64,000 nucleotides of DNA. Origin: Tubulanus polymorphus. Taxonomy: Eukaryota; Nemertea; Palaeonemertea; Tubulaniformes; Tubulanidae. The notes beneath the pieces were generated by a model that saw nothing but the letters and a program-made list of their open reading frames with translations, did not search any database and was not told the DNA's origin. The stretch is from NCBI RefSeq assembly GCF_964204645.1, contig NC_134029.1, positions 14,868,850-14,932,849 on the forward strand. Reading direction: 5' to 3'. A program made the translations under genes and the position numbers. This document shows, one piece after another, positions 12,355-21,951 of the stretch (position 1 is the first letter of the stretch; each line of letters starts with the position of its first letter).

Positions 12355-13010
12355 GGGTGGATAGACAACATTTCACTCTCTGTCTGCCATCCCCTGAGAC
12401 TTCGTTAGTGCAATACAGGCTGCAATTCATGTGTGATTTTTCTTGAACTTAGTGTGTAGAGATGTCCACCCCTATTGAAAATTCTTGAATTTTTTGTTAG
12501 CGCGATACAGCATAGAATTCTTAACGTATTTTAATGAAAGTTAGTTTTTCATGAAAGATATGTTGGTTTTGACATATGAGATGTGGGCCCTAACACAAAT
12601 GATGGTTGTCGGTCATCAAATATGGCCGCCAGGGATACCATCTTGAATTTTAATTGTTAGCACAGTACAGCCTATTATTCAGCCCATCAATCTTCATTGA
12701 TTTTAATGAAATTTAGTGGAGTGGTTTGTCTAGGATAGATGTGCATCCCTATTAAAAATGGAGGGCATCGAATGTCACATATGTGAATTTTTTTAATTTG
12801 AATTTTTCATTAGTTTGTACAGCCTACATTTCTTGATGGTGCCCATTGTGAGGATTAGGGCAGGTGACATGACCCCCTATTGAAGTTGTAAGTTGGCAGC
12901 CATCATTGCTATCAGGGTAGTCAGCTTGAATCGTTTCGTTGCATCATACGTACATGCTTCAAATTTGTTGAGGATTTACCTGAAACTTAGTGTGACGATT
13001 CCAGCAGGTC
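12355..13010. repeat. degenerate dispersed/tandem repeat (TTGTTAGCRCRGTACAGCCTA type)
   Basis: Three or four diverged units of roughly 160 bp recur, each with a TTAGYGCRATACAG-like block, a GATTTTAATGAAATTTAGTG-like block and ACCCCTATTGAAAAT. A related fragment with GTCTACCCCTTTGAAAATTG lies near 48778-48830. No coding potential. Confidence 0.55.
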
Positions 13011-13079
13011 AGATGTGTTAACTTGATTGTACAATAACCAGGTATATTGTTGACGATTATTAAATATATATCTTTTCAG

Positions 13080-13210
13080 ACATCACTGGGTCAGGTGATG
13101 GGTGTGTTCGATTGTGGGAATGGGGGCACAGTCAATGCGTTACAGTTCCTCGGCAACCAGGCACACACCCAAAGGTTACAAAGATACTATTTAATGCACA
13201 AGGAAACAAG
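13080..13210 (+). CDS. DMXL: DmX-like (Rabconnectin-3 alpha) WD40 exon 1 of 5 in window
   Basis: This internal exon runs from a TCTTTTCAG acceptor to an AAG|GTAAAT donor. It translates to ITGSGDGCVRLWEWGHSQC followed by a VTKILFNAQGNK ending. That matches the WD40 repeat in the C-terminal propeller of DmX-like/Rabconnectin-3 proteins, which regulate V-ATPase assembly and act on Rab3/Notch-related trafficking (family knowledge). The exon ends on a codon boundary, in phase with the next exon at 44139. The ~30.9 kb intron after it hosts the Maverick. The paralogue cannot be assigned, and upstream exons were not found in the window. Confidence 0.85.
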
Positions 13211-15165
13211 GTAAATACTTAGTTATGGATCATCATGAGAGATCTGATGTGAGAACTAGCATTTGATTAGGGTGCAAAAACCCTTCCTTTTGATATTTCC
13301 CTTTATTTTGAACCTTCCATCTTCCACTTTGAATTACTGCTATATGCGACTAAATCAATGTATGAAGAATTTACCACATTCTTCATCATTAAGTCAATGT
13401 TAGTTCATTAGGGTTTCAGCTGATTTCGCAGCAACCTCTTGTAATTCTGTTGATTATTATTATTCCTTGTCCCCTTTCCAGCCAAAAATCTTTTATAAAA
13501 TCAAACTCCTCTCAGATTTGACTACTAACAGCTTGTAAATGTAATATTCAATTCGGACAGATATATAACCTCCCGTTCGGTTCCTGAACTTTGCTGAAAA
13601 AAATGAAATGCTGAAAAAAAAAACGCTGAAATTTGAGAGAATTCCCGAAAAACGCATTGATTTAGTCTCAACCTAAGTTTCGGTTATTGAATTGGTTATT
13701 GTTATTACTTTCGGGCCGGTGTCCGCTGCCGAGTCGTGAACCGTGCTTTAGTCTCGACCTAAGTTTCGGTTATTGAATGGGTTATGTAGATATATGGCTA
13801 CAAGGTCGTCGTCTTCGGCTCCGTTCAACATGTTCAACTTTTGATGGCGTCAGACCAGAATTAGGTAAGTAGCTCGAACATGCGTATGGCTGGGACCCCA
13901 AAAATAGTACCTAGAGTGAAGAAGAGGTCCCCCATAAATATCGCCATAATTCTGCAAATGGGATAGGTACCAAATTTCGGTTATATGTATGAAATCCATT
14001 GGGCCTGAGAGACAGATTGATGATGAAATAAGGGATTTCCCCGACTTTTTTGCTTGGACTAAGGGAACCCATCACAGTGGGGGATTCCCCTCGATATTCG
14101 GCTCGGATATACTGGCATCCCTGTACTGGGATACCTTTCCTTTCTAAGGTTTGGTTATTTCAAAAGTTAGGTTGGGTATGTGGGGCAAATACCACTGCAA
14201 AATGCGTAGCTAAGATGCTGCCCTATGAGCCCTAAGCAGGATTTCCCCTAAATTTACGTGCTTATATATATGAACTAAACTCTCGAATTTCTTGTTTTAA
14301 CTATAGGATATAGAAGATTTTGAGAATAGTGGTCTGAGCTCTGACTGATTCATGGATGACCTAATTTCCTTGACAAGAGTCAGAAACTTCAGTTGAAGTC
14401 TTCAGTCTGGAGGAACAATTTTTCAGGACACACTGTATAACATGATTCTTGCTAGCCGAAAACTAGGTCATCAAAACTACATCAGTTTATCAGTTCCCAA
14501 AACTACCATCATGCTTCCCTGAAATGGAAAATTAAATAGATAATATTTTTCTTCATTTATTTACATTTTATTTGTCTGTACATCATGATGTATAATGTTG
14601 TTATTGTTTTATGTGCATGTACCGTTATGAGCTAAAAATGAATTTATCACTTCGTTTGAATAAATTGTTAATCACACTATGGTCGCCCGAATCGATATTA
14701 CTAAACCATTAATTTTCTAAACTGACATCATTCTTTCTTTTATTGCCTTTTCTACAAAACATATATTATAAGGCACATTCACACTACAGATTTAACATTT
14801 AAGTTGAAGTACAAAGGATAGTACAAGCTAATATATATTTATTATGTATTATATAAGTTACTCACAGGGGTCAGTTTCATGAAAATATGCAGCTTATTTC
14901 TTGTATCGGGAACCATGATCCAAAGCCAAGTTATGAATGCCGGAATTCACAGAGGGACGTGTACGTGCCAAAAACATGCAACAAAATAATCTATAACTGA
15001 ACCGACGAAAATCAAATGAACTAGATTTGATTGAAAATAATCCATCTACATGTATAAACTCAACACACACCAATTCTTAATATTTTTTTTTCATGGTAAT
15101 TCCTTGCAACTTACCATTCCAACTTTTAATGCAAGTAGTAGTTGAATGAAAATACAGTAAGGCTG
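13211..15165. other. DmX-like intron, 5' part before the Maverick
   Basis: No gene is recognised. A ~30-bp direct repeat (TAAGTTTCGGTTATTGAAT) occurs twice, at about 13673 and 13758. The frame at 14050-14235 resembles no family. Confidence 0.45.
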
Positions 15166-15171
15166 AACCTG
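15166..15171 (+). repeat. Maverick target-site duplication, left copy (AACCTG)
   Basis: AACCTG directly precedes the first base of the left terminal repeat and recurs directly after the right one at 32036-32041. A 6-bp target duplication is the hallmark of Maverick/Polinton integrases. Confidence 0.95.
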
Positions 15172-15512
15172 AGTAATTAGAAGATGGCGTTTTCAGATCA
15201 GAGGTCGAGAGGTCGAGACACCACTCATCACAGCTAGGCTCTAGTGAGAACGGACGATTGCTCTGTGACACACATATACAGTGAGTGCGCGTAACAACAA
15301 CTGCGCGTGGATAGATCGATACAGTGAGTCTCTACTGAGAACGGTTATTAACGCGTGTGCTGTTACTGTAGTACAGTGATTGCGTGTCAACTGTGCCCAG
15401 ATAAATAGATGCTGTGAGGCTTGGGTGAGAACGGTTAATAGCGTGTTTGTTATATACAGGGGGAAGTAATCCCCACTCATCACCACAAGTAATTTTTTTT
15501 CCTTATAAATGG
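15172..15512 (+). repeat. Maverick left terminal inverted repeat (341 bp)
   Basis: It matches the reverse complement of 31695-32035 almost base for base; the differences I noticed are a G/A near 15444 and a T/G in the T-run near 15495. It has internal structure: GAGAACGG recurs at 15246, 15337 and 15427, giving three subunits with a ~90-bp period. The inner edge carries the shared start motif and the first codon of PolB. Confidence 0.95.
15490..15512 (+). promoter_or_regulatory. TAAT-T(n)-TATAAATG start motif, left TIR (PolB)
   Basis: TAAT with a T-run, then CC, then TTATAAATGG, with the ATG at 15509-15511 being the PolB start. Other copies of this ~22-nt motif precede the genes at 22724, 23306, 23749, 24200, 25620, 27099 and 30285, so it is likely a shared promoter core. 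A mirrored copy lies in the right TIR. Confidence 0.75.
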
Positions 15513-16885
15513 AAGAGAATAAGACAGAACAAATTGATGTTAATGAAAATCAATATCATTGTCCATATTGTAAAAAATACATTGATAAATCTCAAAAATC
15601 GCGTCATGAAAAGTCTTCAAATCATATAAAAAATGTAATAGATTTTGAAACTCCAGAAAATTCCAATGAAAGAAAAGAACGATTAGAAAATATGAATGTG
15701 GATGAAATAAAATGTGAAGTTTGTAATGAATTTATAGTAAAAAGGAATTATAATAGACATCTCGAATCACAAAAACACCATCAAAATTTAAGTAATAATG
15801 TTTTAGGAAAAGATTATTTCGATGATAAACCTCAAAAAGTAAAAAAACCAACTTCAAAAACTAAATCCATTTCAAATAAACCTTACATGGAAAATGTTAG
15901 AAATTATATTGATTCACTAGAAATAAAAGATACAATTGAAATTTTAGAAACATTACATAGTAAAATTGGTCCTGCGGCTATTATATTTAGATTCTTTAAA
16001 GGTACAACAATAGAAGATTATAGTAAATTTAATGAAATAATAGAAAAAATACTAGATTTGATAACAGATGTTGAATATCCAAAAATTAGTATCTCTGGGA
16101 AAGTAAGTTTTATAAAGTCAGAAGAAAAAATGAATTATAATATTCAAACACACTCTGAAGAAATAATTTCAAAAACACAAATAAAAGAGAAGTTAGAAAA
16201 AATATTTAATGGATTTAAACGTCATATTGAAGAAAGATATTTTGAGGGTTCTGGCTTAACATTGAATGAAATTATATATTTAGATTTAAATGTTTACAAT
16301 ACAAAAAGAAATAAAACATCAAAAAGTAAAACAATGTTTAAAAATGATTCAAACTTTACAACAAAAAAGGATATTAAAGCATCATCTTATATTAAATTAC
16401 CAATTACGACAAAAGCAGTAATAAATATTCAAAATGAAGATAATAAATGTTTTCTATGGTCAATTATTAGTTGCTTACATCCAACACAGGAAAATGTTTG
16501 TAGAATAACAGATTATCAGAAATATGAAACATTATATAAAATTGATCAATATCCAGTAACTATAAAAATGATACCCAAAATAGAAAAAATTAATAAGTTA
16601 AAAATAAATGTATTCGAATTAATGCAATTACCAAAGACTAAAGGTGAAAATATTAAAGATTATACATTGGAAGCTTTATATTTAACAGAATATTATGATG
16701 ATGAAAATGCTATAGATTTGTTATATTACAAAAAAGATGAAAATGAACATTATATGTGGTTAAAACAAATTGATTTATTCTTTAGAACAGAAAGTGATTT
16801 TAACAGCCATAAAATTTATCTATGTAGAAAATGTTTATCTAAATTTAGAACTGAGAATGCGTTACTAAAACAAAGAATTATGTGA
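15509..16885 (+). CDS. polB: protein-primed DNA polymerase B, N-terminal part (frameshifted)
   Basis: First part of the Maverick replicative polymerase. The ATG lies inside the left TIR in the shared start motif. Two C2H2-like fingers are visible (C18, C21, H33, H39 and C69, C72, H84, H90). A long linker follows, then the EDNKCFLWSIISCLHP segment typical of Maverick PolB N-terminal regions (near residues 310-325). A third CxxC (CRKCLSKF) follows close to the end. The frame ends prematurely: a one-base indel near 16865-16872, in an A-rich run, drops the ribosome into a TGA. The correct frame continues into the piece at 16911, whose first Met is internal. The N-terminal region of such polymerases is thought to include the priming or zinc-binding part (inference). 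Confidence 0.85.
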   Translation: MEENKTEQIDVNENQYHCPYCKKYIDKSQKSRHEKSSNHIKNVIDFETPENSNERKERLENMNVDEIKCEVCNEFIVKRNYNRHLESQKHHQNLSNNVLGKDYFDDKPQKVKKPTSKTKSISNKPYMENVRNYIDSLEIKDTIEILETLHSKIGPAAIIFRFFKGTTIEDYSKFNEIIEKILDLITDVEYPKISISGKVSFIKSEEKMNYNIQTHSEEIISKTQIKEKLEKIFNGFKRHIEERYFEGSGLTLNEIIYLDLNVYNTKRNKTSKSKTMFKNDSNFTTKKDIKASSYIKLPITTKAVINIQNEDNKCFLWSIISCLHPTQENVCRITDYQKYETLYKIDQYPVTIKMIPKIEKINKLKINVFELMQLPKTKGENIKDYTLEALYLTEYYDDENAIDLLYYKKDENEHYMWLKQIDLFFRTESDFNSHKIYLCRKCLSKFRTENALLKQRIM

Positions 16886-16910
16886 TAATAAAGATTTTTG
16901 TAAATTAATA

Positions 16911-17978
16911 ATGCCAACAAAAAAAGATTGTAAGTTGAAATTTACTAATCATAAATTTAAGAATATTGTTCCATTTGTAATTTATGGGGATTTTGAATCA
17001 TTGAATAAAGAATTAACCGATCAAGATAGAAAAGAAATATATAATAAAAAGCAATTATTAAAATCAATGGATAAAGGAAGTGAATTAAATGAAGATATAA
17101 TTCAAGACCCACCAATTATAAATACAATTAAAAAAGTTCATCAAAGAGCTGCTGCTTATGGAATTTATATAAAATCAAATTATCCTGAATTATATGAAAG
17201 TCAATATATTTCTTTTAGAGGTGAAAATGTAGTTAATGATTTTTGTGACAAAATGATTGAATTAGAAAGTGATTTTGCAAAATTATTAAACAAAAATAAA
17301 AGAATAGTTATGACAAAAGAAGATGAAATTGATTTTAATTATGCAACTCATTGTTGTTATTGTGAAAAACGTTTTTATTCATTTGATAAAAAAGTTAGAG
17401 ATCATGATCATTTAAATTCAAAATATCGTGGAGCTGCTCATGAAGATTGCAATTTACAAGCTAAGAAAGTTAATTTCGTACCAATATTATTTCATAATTT
17501 ATCTGGATATGATACCCATCTATTTATAAAACAATTATCGGGAAAATTGGGTGCAATTAATCAAGAAATAGAAGAATATAATGCTATGAATGAAGCAAAT
17601 GTAAGAAAATATGATTTTAAACTATTAGCTAAAACATCTGAAAATTATATTTCATTTCTATTTGGTTGCATTAGATTTTTAGATTCTTATAGATTTCTAG
17701 CAAGTTCATTAGATAATTTATCAAAAAGTTTGGTTGAAAATGATTTTGTTATAACTCGATATTATTATCCAAATGAACAAGATTTTAAATTATTGAGATA
17801 TAAAGGCGCAATTCCTTATTCATTTTATAAAACACATGATGATTTTAATGTAACAGAATTATTAAAAGATCAATTTTATGATCAATTAAAAGAGGAGTAT
17901 GTGAAAGACGAAGTGTTTAATAGAACATTAAATATTTGGAACCATTTTAAGATGAAAAAATCATGGCGAATTAGTTGA
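16911..17978 (+). CDS. polB: DNA polymerase B, 3'-5' exonuclease part (frameshifted)
   Basis: Middle part of the same polymerase. Exonuclease motif I is IYGDFES with D27 and E29 of this piece. A CxxC region (CCYCEKRF) and RDHDHLNSKYRGAAHEDCN follow, the His/Cys-rich segment characteristic of Maverick and related protein-primed PolB. Exo II is HNLSGYDTHLF. The annotated ATG is probably an internal methionine, because coding similarity extends upstream across the indel near 16868. The piece ends at a TGA created by a second indel in the A-run near 17952-17958; the Exo III region (YLKSDV) lies in another frame just beyond it. No full-length product can be made from this copy as sequenced. Confidence 0.85.
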   Translation: MPTKKDCKLKFTNHKFKNIVPFVIYGDFESLNKELTDQDRKEIYNKKQLLKSMDKGSELNEDIIQDPPIINTIKKVHQRAAAYGIYIKSNYPELYESQYISFRGENVVNDFCDKMIELESDFAKLLNKNKRIVMTKEDEIDFNYATHCCYCEKRFYSFDKKVRDHDHLNSKYRGAAHEDCNLQAKKVNFVPILFHNLSGYDTHLFIKQLSGKLGAINQEIEEYNAMNEANVRKYDFKLLAKTSENYISFLFGCIRFLDSYRFLASSLDNLSKSLVENDFVITRYYYPNEQDFKLLRYKGAIPYSFYKTHDDFNVTELLKDQFYDQLKEEYVKDEVFNRTLNIWNHFKMKKSWRIS

Positions 17979-18000
17979 TTTATATTTAAAATCAGATGTT

Positions 18001-20568
18001 ATGATATTGGCTGACATATTTGAAAAATTTAGAGAAGTTAATTTGAATCATTTTAATGTTGATCCTTGTAATTGCTACTCTAGTCCTGGTTTAACCTGGC
18101 AATGTGGTTTAAAATATACAAATGTAGAATTAGATTTATTAAAAGAACCAGATATGGTTTTATTATTTGAAAAATCAATTAGAGGTGGAATTAGTGGTGT
18201 TATGGGAGATAGGTATTTTAAAGCAAATGATGAATATAAATTATTATATATTGACGCCAATAAGTTATATGGTTGGGCAATGATGCAACCTCAACCATAT
18301 AAAAATTTTATATTAACAGAAGTTGAAAATGGTGATAAAACTGATTGGGAAAGCGCAATTGCGAGTTTAAAAGATGAAGCACCAATTGGTTATTTCTTTG
18401 TAGTTGATTTAGAATATCCTGAAAATATAAAGTTTAAAACAAGAAACTTTCCTTATTGCCCAGAACATTTAACTGTAGATGATAGTTATTTAAGTGAATA
18501 CCAGAAGAAAATAAAACCGAAAGATCATGTTTTTACAGAAAAATTAATACTTACTCAAAATAATAAATACAATTATATCGTTCATTATAGAATGTTAAAA
18601 TTTTATCTAAAACAAGGAATGAAATTAAAGAAAGTACATAGATATATTGAATTTAATCAATCGAAGTGGTTAGAAAAATATATAGATTTCAATACTCAAC
18701 AGAGAACCATATCAAAAACAGATTTTGAAAAAGATTTCTTCAAATTAATGAATAATAGTTCTTATGGTAAAACATGTGAAAATATTAGAAATAGAAATGA
18801 TATTGAATTAGTCAATAATTCTGAAAGATTAAGACATTTACAATCAAGTCCTAGACATTTAGGAAATAAAAGATTTGAAGATTATTTAACAGCAGTTAAA
18901 TTAAAAAGAACATCAATGAAATTTAATAAACCTATATTTATTGGTTCGACTGTTTTAGAAGTATCAAAATTATTAATGTATGATTTTTATTATAATGTTT
19001 TACAACCACTTTTTGGGGAAAAGCATATTAAAATATTATATTTTGATTCTGTAACAGCTGACACCCCAATATTATTAAAATGTAATGATAAAATATTGAT
19101 AAGAAGAATTTCAGAAATAATTCCAAAACAAAATGAATGTTATATTTCATATGGAGAAAAAGAATTAATACAAATAAATGGTTTAATGGATGTTTGGACA
19201 AGAAATGGATGGAAAAAATTAAAGAATATTATTAGACATAAAACAAATAAAAAAATCTATAGAGTTAGAACTAAATTAGGATTTGTAGATGTTACAGAAG
19301 ATCATAGTTTAATTAAACGAAATGGCGATGAAATAAAACCAACTGATATAAAAATTGGAGAAGAATTATTGCATAAAAGATTTTTCCAAAGAATGAATCA
19401 TATGTCATTTGATGAAATTATTGATAATATTTATAATATAGAACCCGAAACATTAGAAGAAAAAGAATATTTTATCAAAGGATTTTTCATGGGTGATGGT
19501 TCAGCAGGTGTGTATAATTATGTTTGGGGTAATAAATATTGTTGGTATTTATGCAATCAAGACTTAAAATTATTAGAAAGAATTAAGAAATTCTGTGAAG
19601 AAGTTTATCCAAATAAAACATTTAGAATCATGGATGTTATGAAATCATCAGCAGTTAATAGAATACTTGTAAATAATCCTAAAGATTTTGCTATAAAATA
19701 TAATAATGAATTCTATATTCATGCAATAGTGAAAAGTAATACTTCAACAAAAGAAAAGATAGTTCCAGATTATGTATTAAATGCAAAAAATAATTTAAGA
19801 AAATGGTTCTTCATTGGATTCTATGCAGCAAATGGTGCTAAAAAATTTACAAAAGATAAAAAGATTACCTTTGCACAGAAAGGAAAAGTTGCTATATCAG
19901 GGTTAAATATATTATGTAATTCATTAGGCTTCAATATGAATATTGGATTGATTAAATCTAAACCAAATTGCTTTAATCTAAGCCACACAGAAAAAGATTT
20001 AACTGAAGAGGTTAAAGATTTATTTGAAATATATAACCCATCAGATTATGTTTATGATTTATCAACTGAAGATGGTACATTTAACTGTGGATTTCCATTA
20101 ATTTGCTTCAATACGGATGCGTATATACTAAAAATCAAGACAAATGATATAACAAAAGACTTAAAAACATTAAAACATCATTTTGATTTTAGCAATTATC
20201 CCAAAGATCATGAACTATTTAGCAATGATAATAAAAAGATTCCTGGTAAGTTTAAAGATGAATTAGGGGGTGATGAAATGATTGAATTTGTTGGGATAAG
20301 AAGTAAAATGTATAGTTACAGAACAAAAGATCATGAAGCTAAAAAGTTAAAAGGAATAACAAAACATGTGGTTGATAAACATATAGAATTTCAAGATTAT
20401 ATAAAGTGTTTATATAAATCAATTGTAATGAAACACAAAATGAATTGTTTAAGATCAGAAGATCACGAGATGTACATTAATGAAGTTGAAAAAACTAGTT
20501 TGAATCCATTTGATGATAAAAGGCATATTTTAGATGATGGTATAAAAACATTACCTTATGGCCATTAA
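18001..20568 (+). CDS. polB: DNA polymerase B, palm/thumb part interrupted by an intein
   Basis: Polymerase part of the Maverick PolB. After IRGGISGVMGDRYFKAN comes motif A, YIDANKLYGWAM (D85), then motif B, KLMNNSSYGK (residues 248-257). Motif C is split: YFD ends at residue 349, residues 350-704 are an intein, and TDAYILKIK resumes at 705, so the catalytic DTD is restored only by protein splicing. The C-extein keeps FVGIRSKMYSY and ends LPYGH. The ATG at 18001 is internal; true coding sequence enters from the preceding frame after the indel near 17955. The TAA stop overlaps, on the palindromic TTAA at 20565-20568, the stop of the convergent minus-strand gene. This 855-codon frame has no stop or frameshift. 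Confidence 0.9.
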   Translation: MILADIFEKFREVNLNHFNVDPCNCYSSPGLTWQCGLKYTNVELDLLKEPDMVLLFEKSIRGGISGVMGDRYFKANDEYKLLYIDANKLYGWAMMQPQPYKNFILTEVENGDKTDWESAIASLKDEAPIGYFFVVDLEYPENIKFKTRNFPYCPEHLTVDDSYLSEYQKKIKPKDHVFTEKLILTQNNKYNYIVHYRMLKFYLKQGMKLKKVHRYIEFNQSKWLEKYIDFNTQQRTISKTDFEKDFFKLMNNSSYGKTCENIRNRNDIELVNNSERLRHLQSSPRHLGNKRFEDYLTAVKLKRTSMKFNKPIFIGSTVLEVSKLLMYDFYYNVLQPLFGEKHIKILYFDSVTADTPILLKCNDKILIRRISEIIPKQNECYISYGEKELIQINGLMDVWTRNGWKKLKNIIRHKTNKKIYRVRTKLGFVDVTEDHSLIKRNGDEIKPTDIKIGEELLHKRFFQRMNHMSFDEIIDNIYNIEPETLEEKEYFIKGFFMGDGSAGVYNYVWGNKYCWYLCNQDLKLLERIKKFCEEVYPNKTFRIMDVMKSSAVNRILVNNPKDFAIKYNNEFYIHAIVKSNTSTKEKIVPDYVLNAKNNLRKWFFIGFYAANGAKKFTKDKKITFAQKGKVAISGLNILCNSLGFNMNIGLIKSKPNCFNLSHTEKDLTEEVKDLFEIYNPSDYVYDLSTEDGTFNCGFPLICFNTDAYILKIKTNDITKDLKTLKHHFDFSNYPKDHELFSNDNKKIPGKFKDELGGDEMIEFVGIRSKMYSYRTKDHEAKKLKGITKHVVDKHIEFQDYIKCLYKSIVMKHKMNCLRSEDHEMYINEVEKTSLNPFDDKRHILDDGIKTLPYGH
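19048..20112 (+). other. intein (355 aa) in PolB motif C, with LAGLIDADG-type endonuclease domain
   Basis: In frame inside PolB, between D349 and T705 of the 18001 piece. Block A is SVTADTPILL with Ser1 as nucleophile. Block B is VDVTEDHSLIKR with the TxxH pair at intein positions 83 and 86. Blocks F and G are YVYDLSTEDGTFNCG and LICFN, ending in Asn355 and followed by Thr+1. LAGLIDADG-like motif 1 is FIKGFFMGDGS (Asp at intein 150); motif 2 is FFIGFYAANGA (Asn at intein 262 where an acidic residue is usual). The penultimate residue is Phe instead of the common His, a variation known in some active inteins. Length fits a full intein with endonuclease. The motif C site matches that of PolB inteins in some giant viruses (family knowledge). 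Splicing activity is inferred, not shown. Confidence 0.93.
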
Positions 20569-21881
20569 AACATAAAATCAATATCATCATACTCGAAATC
20601 ACTATTGGCTTCTTCATTTTCATTTAATTGTTCAGGTTCTTCTTCCATTCCATTTTTCTCATTTAAATAAAGTTCTATCTTGTTCCACATTTCATCTCGC
20701 TCTCTTTGTTTCTTTTTGTTTGTTAATTCGTCAAATGGAATTATAATATCTAGGTTTAAATAATTTACAATCTTATTTAAAAAGAATTCATAATTTATTG
20801 AATCTGTTATTCTATTTTCCAAATGATACATTAATATTTGTTTGAATATTTTTTTTATATTTTCCATATCTTCTTCTGTTAATTTAGGTTTTTCATAATA
20901 ATCGTTAAATAATAAATATAAATACATTTTCTTTTCTTTTGTGTTAAATGTTGGCGGAATAATTGTTTTTATAATATCTTTTTTAGTTATTTCACCATTT
21001 TCATTTTCTATTATTTTCATTTTTTCAAGCCATTGCATATATTCTGGTGTATGATCTTCCATAGAAAATATTTTAAAAATTTCATCTAGATAATTCAATT
21101 TTGGATCTATGAGAAAATCTCTAGTTTTTTCTTCACCCAATAAATTCTTTTGCCATCCACATTCATTCCAAAATATCACAGGACCTTCTTGTCTTAAGTA
21201 CTCATAAATACATTGTGGGCATTTTTTTCTATCATAGCTTGGTGATAGATCTTCATTAAGCTCTTGGTATTTTCTTACGTTTTCTTTATGTTTTATTGTT
21301 CTATTATGTAGATTTGAATTACTTGTTGTAATAATCAATTTACAATATTTACAATAATATGTTTTTCTTGTTAATTCATTATATTGTTTTTCTAACTTTT
21401 CAACTGTTTCTTCATTATCTGGTAACGTTTTCTCATAATTTATTTTTTCTAATAAATTATTTTTTCTTTCATTAAATTCAGTTTCAAATTAATAATAAAT
21501 TTTATCTATATGTACTTCACGAAATTGATGATTCTCCGAATCTTCTATATTTTCAGGGCTATATTTTATTCGACAAGGCTCGCAGAAATGATCTTTTATC
21601 TAATCCTTATCATAGAATAAGAAAGGTCTTTTCCAAATAACTTCAGGTTCAACTTCAGCAGAATTACTATTACTTTCATTACTATCAACATTAGCCGTTG
21701 CGCCGTTAATTCTACACTTCTCTGAATGTTTTTTAACATAATTTCTTGAGAATAATTTATTACATTTTGGGCAGTTTATTTTAGGGGGTTTATAATTTTC
21801 ATCATGTTTTTTCATATGTCGTGCCATATTACTTTTTCTTAGAAGTTCACCACAAATTTCGCATGCTATCTTCTCATCCAT
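20565..21881 (-). pseudogene. Maverick multi-zinc-finger protein, two in-frame stops
   Basis: One reading frame runs from ATG 21881 to the stop at 20565 (~438 codons) but is broken by TAG at 21602-21600 and TAA at 21491-21489; all parts share the same frame. The first 93 codons encode two fingers (CEICGELLRKSNMARHMKKH and CPKCNKLFSRNYVKKHSEKC). The middle has CEPCRIKY and YYCKYCKLIITTSNSNLHN. The last 257 codons include CPQCIYEYLRQEGPVIFWNE and an acidic tail. It could be two genes, but frame continuity and spaced CxxC motifs favour one. A TAAATAAATG start context with an upstream A+T-rich run resembles the shared motif. It converges on PolB with overlapping stop codons. Function unknown; nucleic-acid binding is inferred from the fingers. 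Confidence 0.7.
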
Positions 21882-21926
21882 TTATTTAGGAAAATTTTAT
21901 TAAAATTAATTTTTAGTGATGAGCGG

Positions 21927-21951
21927 TAATTTTTTTATGTTATAAATAGTG
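21927..21951 (+). promoter_or_regulatory. shared start motif with damaged ATG (penton gene)
   Basis: TAAT, a T-run, ATG, then TTATAAATAGTGG. The motif core is intact but the expected TATAAATG reads TATAAATAGTG, so the start codon is lost. Elsewhere in the element the motif ends exactly in ATG. Confidence 0.6.

Noticed and set aside
15241-15486. Frames of 81 and 109 codons in the Maverick terminal repeats
   Set aside because: They lie wholly in the inverted repeats and mirror each other; terminal repeats of Mavericks are non-coding apart from the inner-edge starts.
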